A stretch of DNA of 64,000 nt from Sporodiniella umbellata (GCA_025677835.1 JAIXMR010000029.1:62001-126000), one strand, 5' to 3'; positions 1 through 11,283 are shown, counted from the stretch's first letter. Notes: generated by a model not told the origin, from the sequence alone. A program made the numbers and translations.

Positions 1-418
1 GCCGGAGTATCCCATTCGCTCTTCAGTGACACACAAGACCATGGAATTATCTTCGCTGAACTCAACACGCTTTACTGCTGTCTTGAATTCCCAAGTTTTT
101 AAGCATCGACCTGTTTGAACCTCCCAAAGCTTGCAAGAATTGTCAGCGGAGCCGGTGACAAGTAAAGTAGAGTCAGCTAAAAGGTACGCGTTAATCCAGA
201 GCTCATCAAGCAATTAATGTACATATTTTCATACCGTTCACATCAACAGTCCAAATACTTCCTTGATGATCGGAATAGGTACCCAAACGCTCTCCATTGT
301 GAGAATACCAAACATTTGCGACTTTGTCTTTTGATACTGTGAAAAGCAAGTCACCCTCTCGGTTGTATTTGATCTGTGTTAAGGCACGAGTGTGGCCTTG
401 AAGCAAAATGGGTCTCAT
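1..418 (-). CDS. TIF34: Eukaryotic translation initiation factor 3 subunit i (partial, N-terminal part)
   Basis: WD40 subunit of eIF3, which scaffolds the cytosolic 43S preinitiation complex. Exon 1 is 418-235 and exon 2 runs 176-1 off the window edge, separated by a 58-nt GT-AG intron (234-177). The protein starts [19 protein letters not shown], the very conserved opening of eIF3i, followed by [11 protein letters not shown] and [14 protein letters not shown]. After the intron it reads [19 protein letters not shown], the second WD repeat. Only about 120 of the usual 330 or so residues are inside the window. The ATG at 418 is chosen because the family begins at exactly this motif. The gene is divergent from the kelch gene to its right. 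Confidence 0.93.
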
Positions 419-1549
419 GTTACTTTAAAAAAAGAGGTGGAGGTGACCCCCAAAAAAAAAAAGAGGCTTCAAGTTATATTTATTTCTATTAAGCACCCGG
501 TCCGGACTATCCACTGATTCAAATCAAGATAAAAACGCCCAGTGCTGGTGCTTGCAAATCCTTGCTGACCAATACTCAACACAGTTGTAACCCTTGTAGT
601 TTCTAGATACTTTGTGTCTATCAGATTATTATGTGATACTATAGGGAAAAGTAAGAAACGACTCAGAAAGCTACCTCAGCTACATTTGTATTTATTTTAT
701 CAAAATGACCTTTTTAGCTAGGGTACTGTTTGAAATCAGTACAGTATCTTTACTCTCTGTATAGAAAGGGGAATTTGGAAGTAGAAGTATGTGAAAAAAA
801 AGTGTGTCAGTCGCAAGTATACTAAGTCAAGTATGTTGCTTTATTATGTGTACTCTTAAGAAGCTCAACGCATTATAACTTAGATAAAAGATCGCTTTGT
901 TTATGCGCATTAAAAATCTTGCACAGTAACTGACTTTCTATATAAAAAAATGAGTACAGTAAAGACACCCCCTTTTTTTTTGAAATACTGTCGAAAGACT
1001 AGAACTATGTGTTTACTATTCTGCGTTTAATTACAAAAGAAACCTTTTAGAGCTGTAACTAAAATACGATGGGGCTCTTCACGCTGTCCGGTTTAGTTGA
1101 GGTAACAAATTTTTCGCAAGACTGCCTTTGTAAATTTTTCTTAAAATGCTCGGTTCAATAATTCGGCTATATCAGGCAATCAAAAAGAGCAAAGAAGCAA
1201 TCTAAAGCAACGAATACTACGATTTCAAGTAAAATGCACTTTTGGTTCACTGCCAAAAAGAACATTTGAAAAAAATATTACACGAGGTTACAATGGAAAA
1301 GTGTAGTTGTCTTTTAGAAGATACATTAACAGAACTAGCTCTGTTAATGTATAAAAATTTCGATCATTAGCTAATAACTATAGGGAGAAGTAAAATGTTT
1401 TATGGTTTCTCCCTTTTCTATTTCAAACTTTTTTTGTCTGATAGGAACTATTAGCAACTATTATACTTTTATTTATTTTATTTTATTTAATTGTTTTTTG
1501 ATTTTTTGATTTATCTCGCTTTTTGTTTCAAAAAAGAGTACAGAGAGAA
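419..1549. other. Divergent intergenic region between eIF3i and the kelch gene
   Basis: No supported gene. The stretch is AT-rich with short poly-A/poly-T runs. It lies between two outward-facing genes, so it should hold both promoters. No ORF here has protein-like composition, and I see no RNA gene I can defend. Confidence 0.6.
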
Positions 1550-3556
1550 ATGCATTTTATTGCGTTCGCTTTATTTTTTTCTGTATTTAAAGTTTCTAAA
1601 ACGTTAAATACACAAGATCAGTATATTAAACCGCGACCGATATGGGGAAATGGCAAGTTTTTTTATAGCTTTTTACAAAAATTTGACAGTAATCCTCATA
1701 CAAAAATTAAGAGAATAGGATGCGCTTTGATTAAACAAAGAATCGAACTTATTTGCTATGGTGGACAACAAAAATCAAGGGAGTACTCTGAGCATATGTA
1801 TAGTCTAAGTTTGTCTAAAACATGGAGTACAACAGAGCCAGCCTGGTCTCTTTATGTGGATAAAGACCCAAATGATGTTACACTACCTTTATCTTTTTTT
1901 GCTGAAGCTCATATGCCCAATAGTAACTATTTCTTTATTGATGGAGGGGTGGGTCCAGCATCAAAAAATGCACAAATACTTTATTTTGATATAAGAAAAG
2001 GCGTTTGGAACTCTTCTTCTTTATTGAATGGAGCACGATCTGCTAGAAGGTACCTTTAATATCTACTGTAAAGTTTTAAAAAAAATACTCGAAAAGCTCA
2101 TCTGACTTTAAGAAAGCAACATACCGCTGTTGCAGATGACAAAGGTCAAATTTGGCTATGGGGAGGTGTAAGGTAAATATAAAAAATTAGACTGTTATTT
2201 GCGTTCAGTATTTTTGACGTATAGTAAACAGTGACAATTCAACCTATTCAGGGCCCACGTTATATTATAATACCTGGACAATCATTGACACGAATGTAAT
2301 AGTTTTGTATATCTACTAAATGCTAATATTGATAACAACAGACCTGGTCAATAAAACATTTAGAAGTAGAAGGTAGCCCGCCTCCAAGAGTTGATCATAC
2401 AGCTACAATCATATCAAACAAATATGTTTTAATTACTGGAGGCGTAACTTATTCACCAGATGTTACTGATCCTACAGAAAAACTTATACTCAATCCCGTT
2501 TCTATGAGCTCACTATTGTTATTTGACATTCAGCAAAGCCGCTGGTACAACATTACTGCCGGCGGTAATATACCTGCCCCTAGAAAGGGCCACTCAGCTG
2601 CCTTAAGTAAGATAAAGAATTATCAGTAAAAAAAGAAGAACGGCATTTTTGAAGTTGTTCTGAATAATTTTATTAATTTAAGGTGATGATGGCTCTAAAA
2701 TAATTATGTTTGGTGGCGGAACTACAGATAAACACAACATGCAATTTAACGATGTTTTCATATTGGATTTGTCTACTATGCAATGGTCTGCTCCCTCTAT
2801 AGATGGTGTACCACCAAAACCAAGACGATATCATAAATGTAAGCTTCCATTTTATGATAGTAAAAAAATTCACAATGCGCAACACTTCACTGTATTGAAA
2901 AAAGTTCTATAGCCTTTATAGTTGGAAATTACTTGCTCGTTATGTTTGGTTTAGGGGAGGAAGAAAATGGGTTCAGCGATGTCTCTGTTTTGAATATCAC
3001 AGCATGGACATGGGTGAGTCAATACGTACCAAATACAGCTTGGTTTTCTGGAAACTACACCTATTCGCCAAACCTTCCAAACAATAGTAAAATGAGCACT
3101 CTGAAAACAGTCAGCCACAAACTTGAAAGTTTACTTATCAATAGGTATTGATCCATTACACGATCCGAATTTTCATAGCGACGACGAAGAAAAAGACTTC
3201 AAAAAGGAGTCGGAAACAAGAGTAAAGGCAGGTATTATGGCTGGGGTTGTTAGCGGTGGTGTAGTAATTGTAAGTCTTTTCATGCCATTTTGTAGTCTTT
3301 TTTTTTCTGCTTACTATTCATATAGCTAGGCGGTACAGCTTTTTTGATTATAAGTATTGTCGTACTTAAAAGAAAAAAACAAGGAACACTAAATGAAGCA
3401 ACCGCTTACCATACAGCAGACTGCGATACAGAGTCTTTCAAAACATTAGAACGCAACACTATTCATCAGCAGTACCAAAAGCCGGATAATCGATCGTCTA
3501 TAGGCTATGCTATACAAGCAAACGATGGGACAATTTATAAACCCAATGTGTCTTAA
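1550..3556 (+). CDS. Kelch-repeat (galactose-oxidase-like beta-propeller) single-pass membrane protein
   Basis: Eight exons close in frame: 1550-2049, 2113-2172, 2232-2295, 2342-2606, 2683-2838, 2913-3086, 3145-3269 and 3326-3556 (524 aa). The ATG at 1550 gives a signal peptide (MHFIAFALFFSVFKV). Upstream in-frame sequence has no ATG. The lumenal part carries kelch signatures: ELICYGGQQ, HTAVADDKGQIWLWGGV, YVLITGGV, KIIMFGGG, YLLVMFGLG, each followed by a Trp. Near the C-terminus a hydrophobic segment (MAGVVSGGVVI joined to LGGTAFLIISIVVL) precedes a basic KRKKQ stop-transfer and a short cytosolic tail. Such kelch membrane proteins are common in Mucorales. Their ligand is not known and I claim no enzyme activity. 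The acidic DDEEKDFKKE linker sits just outside the membrane. Confidence 0.85.
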
Positions 3557-4095
3557 TAAATCTAAACAATATGTCAGCATATAGAGACACCATATGTTGT
3601 ATTTTCTGATACGATGTCACTAACAACAGAAAAAGATCCATTTGTTAAATCCTGATTGCTTTGAATATTCTTTTTTTAGAACTCGAAGCTTTATCCTCGT
3701 TATCAGATACCCAATGACAGCTATTATTTAATTTGGTTCACAACAAGTAAAGCAGCTTTATATAATTTTTTTTTGCTGTATTCAAAAAAAGCCCGTTAGC
3801 TTCATTGTGATTTCACCAAAAAAAAATACACTTAAACTGAAACCATAGAGAGCCTGTATCTTAAGATATGGCTCAACTGTACACTGATTTTTAAACTAGT
3901 GTATTTGAAGTGCCATAAAAGCTGATAACGAACAAACACTAAGCCATAGCAAATAGCTTGTAAATATGACTGGTTTTCTTCGTTTTTTGAAGCTAAAGTT
4001 TCGTTTTAAAGTGACGTCATTAGTCACACTTAAGATTTGTAATTTTGCGGTGTTCTTTATATTGCTTTTTTTTTTGACAAACCAAACTAAAAAAG
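3557..4095. other. Intergenic region between kelch gene and Tra2-like gene
   Basis: AT-rich spacer holding the 3' region of the kelch gene and the promoter of the SR-protein gene. No supported feature was seen. Confidence 0.6.
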
Positions 4096-5197
4096 ATGGG
4101 AGAAATTGACAGACCTGCAAGTCCTATGGTAAAAAAAAGAAAACAGAGCAAAAACCAAAAAAAAAAATAAAGAAAGAAACAAAAGAAAAAAAGAAAAACA
4201 AAACAATAGCGTGCAGCTGGAATAGTTACAAAAGAAAATAGCAAAAACATAAATACTGAATAACAATTAACAATAGGATGCTCGTGAAGATAGGCCTTTG
4301 GATCGCGAAGAAACTGATCGCCGCAGCCGCTCTAGAAGCAGATCACCTGTTACCAAACGTCGCTCTTTAAGCCGTTCCCGATCACCTCGCCGTAATCGTT
4401 CTTCTGATCGTCGCGCCAAACGTCGCTCTAACTCTCGCTCTCGTAGTAGAGAACATAGAAAAAGAAGGTAATGACGTTTAGACAATGATTTACAGCAGTA
4501 GTTTTAATCCTTTACGTTTAAGCTACTCACCTCGTCGTCGCAGCCCCAGCCCCCGTAACCGCCGTCGCACTAGTCGCAGAGAGTAAGTTTTAAAGGCAAA
4601 GGTATTTTCATTTATTAACGCTTGTTAATAGTGATAAAGAATTTCATGGAACAAGAGTAAGAAATGGAGCCCTCTTTGCTATTTTGTGAAACGATTGACT
4701 GACGATTTGATTAGGAGGAGCCCGAAGTGTCAAATATTTTAGGTGTGTTTGGTTTAAGTTTGAGAACCAGAGAAGCAGACTTGGAAGATGTCTTTCATGA
4801 GTTTGGGACCATTGAGAAAGTTGTAGTTGTTTACGATCATAGGGTAAGAAAAAAGTGGCTTACTTAGACGCTTTGACAACACTGGCTTACGGTTATTTGA
4901 TAGACCAACAAATCCCGAGGTTTTGGTTTTGTTTATTTCAAAGACCAAAAAGAAGCTACTCGTGCCCGTGATGCATTGAATGGCACTGACATTGACGAAA
5001 GAAAAATCCGCGTCGACTATTCAGTAACTCATCGCCCTCATACTCCTACTCCAGGTCAATACATGGGTGAAAGAAGGCCTGATTTTTATGACCGTGGTCG
5101 TAGATACAGAGACAGACGCAGAAGCCGTTCTCCCTCTTATGAAAGACGTAGAAGATACTATCGCTCAAGAAGCCGCAGTCGATCTTGGTCTCGTTAA
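4096..5197 (+). CDS. Transformer-2-like SR splicing factor (RS1-RRM-RS2)
   Basis: Nuclear RNA-binding protein that should promote exon inclusion through SR interactions. Six exons close in frame: 4096-4128, 4277-4467, 4523-4582, 4632-4656, 4715-4843 and 4904-5197 (243 aa). Residues 12 to about 100 form an RS region (RRSRSRSRSPVTKRRS). An RRM follows with RNP2-like ILGVFGLSL and RNP1 RGFGFVYF. The C-terminus is a second RS tail (RYYRSRSRSRSWSR). This order is the Tra2 layout. The 25-nt fourth exon (DKEFHGTR) is needed to keep the frame between RS1 and the RRM. Skipping it would shift the frame and remove the RRM, so it may be a self-regulatory exon; that is inference. Confidence 0.88.
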
Positions 5198-6830
5198 TTT
5201 ACAGAGAGAAAAAGGTGTTAATCAAAAGGAATTAACTTTTCTTTTTAGTTCTTTCAAGAATTTTTTAAACGCTTTGTTTAAAAATCAAGCAATTTTCATT
5301 TTAAAAATCAAAAAAAAAAAAGTCTTCAAAATAAAAAGCCCTCAAAAATGATCAAGATTCAAAGCTCTTAGTGTACATCATTGCCAAGCAAGAATCCTTC
5401 TACTTTCCCCTTACATCAAACAAAAGAAGTGTTGTTTCATATTTTCAAAAATGGTTCAAAGTTTCAAGATCCCAGGTAGAGTGTTTTCAGTCTAACATAA
5501 AGTGAAAAGAAAAAAGCAAAGAAAAGTAGAAAAAAAAGACAAATATGAAAATGAAAATAAAACCAAAAATACAAGCAAAAACTGCTGATAAACAAGACTT
5601 TCGATGATATTTTACACCTTGAGATGCTTTCGAGAGTATTAGGCTAACACAAGATGCCAAAATTTCGGAAGGGGGGTTTCAATTAGTCTATCCGTCCACT
5701 TTTTGTTATAGTGTTTGTGCATATAGCCTTAAACAACGGTGCAGTCACCTCTTTTTTATTTGAGAGACCCGGTATTCAAAGGACTGGATAAACATGTTTG
5801 GTGTAGAGCACCTGTATAAGGCCTTTAGAATCAACTTCTTTAGCCAAGTTTTTTTTTACTATATCAAAATACAAATAGCATCCTTATATGAGAGAAGGCG
5901 CTTTTAGTTGTCAAGCGCATTCAAATAGAGGCACCGTTTGATACAAAATCATTTTCTGAGCCAGAAGAATAACAATCTGATACTGTGGTATATGGAAGAA
6001 GAAAAGAGATCAAGTTTCATTTTTATTATCCTCATCTTTAACTGCGCAACATATGAAGCACGCTAATAGACTACAAATGATTAAAACTGCTTTACGCATT
6101 TCATTTTTACCAAGACACACAACACGAGTTGTTTTTATGTACTGTAGCCCTTTCTTTCACGACAACAGACTCAGGCTTTGGTGTAAGTATATATCCTGAG
6201 AAATAAGTATTTAGTTTATGATCAGACTCGTGGCGTTTCAGTCTGTACCCGAAAACTCTTCACTGGATATATTGCTTGGTATTTGAGGTGAATAGTAGCG
6301 ATCTACTGGAACTTCTCTTTTTTCCATAAAAGCAAAGATAGAGAAAACAAAAAAACAAAACAAAACAAACAACAACAAAAAAAAAAAAAAAAAAAACGAA
6401 ATCAAAAAAGGAAAAGGTATATCTAGAAACATAAACAATATGTCACACACCATAGTTAGGAGTTACTTTCCTTTTTAACTTTAAACAAGAGTGTATCAAG
6501 ACTGTATACACACATATATTTTTAAATAGATTTTGACAAATTATGTCCCCTTTACTTATGAAAAACAGGTCTCTTTACTGTTTTATATTTGTCACATAGT
6601 TTAATATCTTCTAGCAGTGCGACATGTAAAATAATGGCGTGCAGCTACTGATAGAGAATATTAGAGAAAGCACACCTGAGCTACCCAAAAGAAAAAAAAT
6701 AGGTGTGCTACGCTTCCACTCTCTGTTTGACGAATGTTTAAAAGCTCTATTCAGTTTTTTGATATTATGTGAAGTTCAGTTGACCAAAAAATAAGAGATA
6801 TACAATTTAAAGCTAAAAAAAACCAGCTTG
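5198..6830. other. AT-rich non-coding stretch
   Basis: No supported gene. It contains poly-A-rich sequence (for example near 6367-6387) and the 3' flank of the Tra2-like gene. A 10-bp motif, TACAATTTAA, at 6801-6810 recurs at 8039-8048 just beyond the inverted repeat. Confidence 0.55.
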
Positions 6831-7240
6831 GAGTGCTGAATAACCTTTTTGTTTACAATATCAGCAGCTATAAGTTGAAGCGTCTCTACATCTTGATGTC
6901 TTATTACGTCTAGCTTAGCGTTTAAATAATGCCCAGAGTTATTCGACTGGGCTCAGCTTTAGCGGGCATAGAGGAAGATATACATAATTGTAGCCTTTGT
7001 TTCTTTCCTCAACTAAGCGCCCTCCTTTTTTGCTTATATAAGTTAGCATTTTATCTATTATAAAGTAGAATCATTCTATTTCTTCATGCTTCTCTACGAT
7101 AACGATATTCAAAGTTTCATATAGAAAACGCAAGCGATACCCAGCTGTAACGTCTTTTGGTTCCTTTTTTCTAGAGATTGTGGGTTTTTTTTTTCGCTTT
7201 TTACTACTCTAGATTTATGCTAAGTTTGAAGGTTTTTATA
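6831..7240 (+). repeat. Left arm of a 410-bp inverted repeat
   Basis: Every segment of this arm that I compared is the exact reverse complement of 7623-8032, including a 10-nt homopolymer, and the two arms have the same length. The outer end reads GAGTGCTGAATAACC and the inner end GGTTTTTATA. On the minus strand the arm carries a degraded transposase tail. It pairs with the right arm across a 382-nt spacer. Confidence 0.9.
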
Positions 7241-7622
7241 CGCGCAAATACTCGCGTTTACAATCTCTAAAGATGGTATAGTTGTCAACAATGATGAAAA
7301 AACAAAGCTAATTACAGCTATAAAAGACACCTCTGTTTATTCAGTATCTATATACGAGTCTTTCCAAATGGGCTGTCTTAACAGCTTTACATCCTTGGGT
7401 TTTTTATGGGTTATTTTCATGAGTAGAATTTATTCGTCGTATTTAAAATATTTCGGGATACGGCAGCTATAGCCTCCGATAAGCTATTGAAAGGTCAACA
7501 AGTTCTTTCCAAACAAATTTTAAAATTATCAGCGATTCAAGTGGTGAACCCTCTACAAAAACTTATATTTCTATAAATTGTACTGGCGGATCAGCATAAA
7601 AAACATTTTCTAGTTATATATA

Positions 7623-8032
7623 TATAAAAACCTTCAAACTTAGCATAAATCTAGAGTAGTAAAAAGCGAAAAAAAAAACCCACAATCTCTAGAAAAAAGG
7701 AACCAAAAGACGTTACAGCTGGGTATCGCTTGCGTTTTCTATATGAAACTTTGAATATCGTTATCGTAGAGAAGCATGAAGAAATAGAATGATTCTACTT
7801 TATAATAGATAAAATGCTAACTTATATAAGCAAAAAAGGAGGGCGCTTAGTTGAGGAAAGAAACAAAGGCTACAATTATGTATATCTTCCTCTATGCCCG
7901 CTAAAGCTGAGCCCAGTCGAATAACTCTGGGCATTATTTAAACGCTAAGCTAGACGTAATAAGACATCAAGATGTAGAGACGCTTCAACTTATAGCTGCT
8001 GATATTGTAAACAAAAAGGTTATTCAGCACTC
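7623..8032 (-). repeat. Right arm of the 410-bp inverted repeat
   Basis: Reverse complement of 6831-7240 wherever compared. It begins TATAAAAACC and ends GGTTATTCAGCACTC. It is followed by CAAAAAATACAATTTAA, whose TACAATTTAA part also occurs to the left of the left arm. Confidence 0.9.
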
Positions 8033-8452
8033 AAAAAATACAATTTAACACTCAAAAAATCAATTCATCAGTTTTCAAAAAAACTGGACAGAGTGTCCAA
8101 ACATTCGCTAAACAGCGAGCGAAAGCATAGCGAATTAGGAATTTATTATTTACGTTTTTAGCTGTTTTTATTTTGAAGTAAAACAGCAGTCGTATAGACT
8201 TTGTATATTTGCATTTGTAGCTAGCAGGCCGAGAGGGTTTATCAGAAGACTTTTTTCTAACTCCAAAAAAAAAAAAAAAAAAAAAATATTTGACACAGTG
8301 TATTGGAGGGGACTTTCAACAAACTAGCCTATTATCCCCTTTTATAACCACCTGAAAACACCAGAAAGTTTTAATAGGAGAAAAAATAGTTATTTTAGCT
8401 CAAATGTTGACGCTTTTTTATGAACACTAGCTGTTAGGTACCTAACATTGAC
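8033..8452. other. Non-coding stretch between inverted repeat and decayed ORF
   Basis: Holds a motif GGACAGAGTGTCC at 8090-8102 followed by purine/pyrimidine-biased GCGAGCGAAAGCATAGCG-type sequence, possibly the end of an old repeat, and a long poly-A tract near 8265-8286. No gene was seen. Confidence 0.4.
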
Positions 8453-8880
8453 ATGTCACAAACCTTTAAATTGCGTCTTCAACACACCCAAAAAAAGAAA
8501 AACAAACAAAAAGAAGTTTTTCTGACACTTTGGAAAAAAACTAGTCAAGATAATGAATGTAGTTTGAGAACATCTCAAAGTTACACGAGCAAACTTGAAT
8601 TTGCCATAAACTTTAGACATGTAAGACTTGAGCCTTTACTCGATGATAACGTAAGTGTACATCACAACTCATAAAATAAACAGTTATAGATCAAACGAAC
8701 TGGAGATGTACGCTTTAAGCCTTTTGTTGGAGTTATAAGAATGTAGCCTGGGCCAGCAATCCAGCTCTATCAAAACTAACATAAAATTGTTAAGTTGTAC
8801 ATCAAAACGTATTACAAGGTGTTACATACAGCTAGATATGAAAGATGCTGTTATGTAACGCTGAAAATTTTGCTCCTTTA
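8453..8880 (+). pseudogene. Decayed ORF of unknown family
   Basis: A 73-codon open frame (ATG at 8453, stop at 8672-8674) ends LEPLLDDNVSVHHNS. The same frame then continues with protein-like text broken by stops: IKRTGDVRFKPFVGVIRM, stop, PGPAIQLYQN, stop, then further residues to about 8880. Several stops in one frame with otherwise protein-like composition suggest a relic of a longer gene or element. I cannot name the family. It could also be chance. Confidence 0.35.
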
Positions 8881-9392
8881 AAAACAAAAGAACCCATAGC
8901 TATAAAAGCTTTCAGAAGACAAAGCAAATTCTATCTAACGTGCGTATTGTCATTTTCGTTTTTTTAAAAAAAACCTTCACACGCTATGCCGCAAAGTTTC
9001 TAAATCTAAGCTATGGTATATGCCATTGTAATTATAAATTCACTATAAAATTTCACATCAGCAAAGCGCTACGTTTTGAAAGAACAACATCGATAAGACT
9101 TCAATCGTGGGAAAATATATTATCTATATAAATATATTAGAAGATATTTTGGTGCTTTTCTTTTCCTTTGAACTACCTTTGTGTCTAATGTCCATAGCCA
9201 AATCGAGACTCGAAAGCATCAAATCTCATATCAGCCCCAACAAAGGATCCAAAGTTTCCGAGGTCGAATCTCGTAATTAACCCTTTTTTTTCCAAAAGAT
9301 TAAATGAGAAAAAAAACCTGACAAGTTTTACTAACAAATATGAACGCTGTATTACAGTAAGGCTTTTGAGAAAGCCTGACCAACTCCCTAAC

Positions 9393-11283
9393 ATGTCAGC
9401 GTTGGATCCTACTCGTTTTCTTTTAAGAAGTGCATCCGTTTTTGCTAACAAAACAGCAGTGATTCACCGACAGCGCTCTTATACATTTGGAATGCTATCT
9501 GAACGGGTTAGAAGGTTTGCTACTCTTTTAATAGAAACATACAGTATCAAGCCTGGAAATCGTGTTGCAGTTCTCTGCCAGAACATTCCTCCCAACTTAG
9601 AATCCACATACGCTATCCCTGCTGCTGGCGCAGTGATAGTACCTGTTAACACCAGATTAGCTGCTAAAGAAGTTGAATACATTATCGAGCATTCTGGCGC
9701 TACCGTCTTGCTTTTACAGCAGGAATTTGAGAAGAAAATAACTGACCGTGTAAGATCTCTGGCTCAGATAATTTCTGTCAGTGACAGTGACGACCCTCTT
9801 GCAGATCCCTATGAGGTACTATTGTCCAACTGTAGTTCACCAAAGATTTGGAGCGAAATGCCTCTTGTCAATGACGAAACGGCTTTACTTTCGATCAATT
9901 ACACCTCCGGATCCACCGGTCGCCCTAAAGGCGTAATGGTATCTTACCGTGGTGCATATTTGACTTCGCTGGGAATGGCTATCAACAACAGTCTTTCGGC
10001 AGACTCAAGGTTTCTTTGGACCTTACCAATGTTTCACTGCAATGGTATTTGTGTACTTATCTGTCATAATACTAATATTATTGAACACAGGGTGGGCTTT
10101 TGTATGGGCGTTAGTAGCCGTTGGAGCTACACAGATTATGCTCAACACACTTGACTATAGCTTAATTTGGGATTTGCTTGTACAACATAATATTACACAT
10201 TACAATGGAGCCCCGACTGTCCAGAACGAACTTTGTAATAATAAAAAGGCTACAAAACTAGATCACCCAGTTCGAGTTCTTAGTGGAGGTTAGTACCATA
10301 TTTGTAAAAATGGCTTGTTTTGAACTGTTTATACATTAGGTTCTGCTCTATCAAGCGTTCTAATTAAACGCATGCGTAGTCTGAATTTACTTCCAACACA
10401 AGTCTATGGTCTTACTGAGACATATGGTCCTACCGTGTTTGGATATGATGTATTTACACTATCCGAATTTCCTCAAGAGGAAATAGACAGGAGATCAGCT
10501 CGACAGGGAAACAACATTATTGTTTCAGATGAAGTGCGTGTATTAAACTCAGAAACAGGGCTCGATGTAGCCCCTAATGGCAAAGAGATTGGGGAGGTCT
10601 GTTTTACTGGCAATTTAGTCATGAACGGCTACTACAAAAATCCAGAAGAAACCGCCAAATCATTTAAAGGAGGCGTATTTTGGTCTGGAGATTTGGGTGT
10701 AAAACACACTGATGGCACAATTGAGTTGATGGATCGGAAAAAAGACGTCATCGTTTCTGGAGGTGAAAATATTAGCTCAATTGAGGTTGAAAGTGTCATT
10801 GTTCAAATCGACCAAGTCTCGGAATGGTAATGACTAAAGGAAACACCCCACCACTAACATTGACTGTACATAGCGCTATTGTAGGTGGCCCGGATAAGAA
10901 ATGGGGTGAGAGACCTATAGCGTTCGTGACACTAAAAGATGGCAAGCGTATAAAAGAAAAAGAGATTTTGGATTTTTGTCGTAATTCACTTGCGGGATAT
11001 AAGGTAGTTTTTCAGTTACAGGCTCCATTGTGCACAGTCTAACTCAAAGTTGAATCTAGTGCCCGGATAAAGTTGTTATTGTCAGGGAGCTTCCAAAAAC
11101 TAGGTAAATACCATTTTAAATACAATCAATGACTGACGCGTTTTTTGTTTGTTTTAGCACTGGTAACATAGGCAGAAGCGAAAAAAGCAAATCATAAAAT
11201 TTAACACTAAAATAATAGGCAAGATTCAAAAATTTTTGCTTCGTGAGAAGCTCTGGGAAAACCAAGAAAAACGTATCAATTAA
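9393..11283 (+). CDS. AMP-binding acyl-CoA synthetase (acyl-activating enzyme)
   Basis: Activates a carboxylic acid with ATP to an acyl-adenylate and passes it to CoA. Seven exons close in frame: 9393-10044, 10091-10288, 10340-10826, 10874-11003, 11060-11103, 11158-11162 and 11219-11283 (526 aa, normal for the family). Motifs in order: YTSGSTGRPKG (ATP loop), YGLTETYGP, WSGDLG, DRKKDVIVSGGENIS, WGERPIAF, then PKTSTGKIQKFLLRE (A10, catalytic Lys). The A10 motif is spread over three exons, the middle one being only CACTG. The ATG at 9393 is the first in frame. There is no C-terminal peroxisomal SKL-type signal (the end is EKRIN). The substrate is not readable from sequence; medium-chain or aromatic acids are possible. 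Confidence 0.9.

Larger units (their letters stand above)
6831..8032. mobile_element. Inverted duplication of a dead Tc1/mariner-like (DDE) transposase 3' end
   Basis: Read on the plus strand, the right arm encodes GYNYVYLPLCPLKLSPVE, a stop, then LWALFKR. This matches the C-terminal block of Tc1/mariner and related DDE transposases (vYLPpYSPeLNPIE.lW..lK) that carries the third catalytic acidic residue. In-frame stops show it is not coding, and the left arm carries the same text on the minus strand. The 382-nt spacer (7241-7622) shows no recognisable protein. Such structures arise by inverted duplication of an element end or as a foldback (MITE-like) element. Confidence 0.7.

Noticed and set aside
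4020..4250. Phe-rich hydrophobic ORF on the minus strand as a membrane peptide.
   Set aside because: It is the complement of A-rich intron sequence of the Tra2-like gene; low-complexity poly-F.
9255..9285. AGGTCGAATCTCG as a tRNA T-loop.
   Set aside because: No matching acceptor stem, anticodon arm or D-arm could be assembled around it.
9185..9451. Minus-strand ORF over the start of the acyl-CoA synthetase ending FESRFGYGH.
   Set aside because: It lies partly antisense to the conserved enzyme N-terminus and starts from a non-ATG codon; no supporting splice partner.
11158..11197. Acyl-CoA synthetase ending STGN... with the catalytic Lys lost and an SKS-like C-terminus.
   Set aside because: A second GT-AG intron at 11163-11218 restores STGKIQKFLLRE in frame, so the apparent loss is a splicing artefact of reading through.
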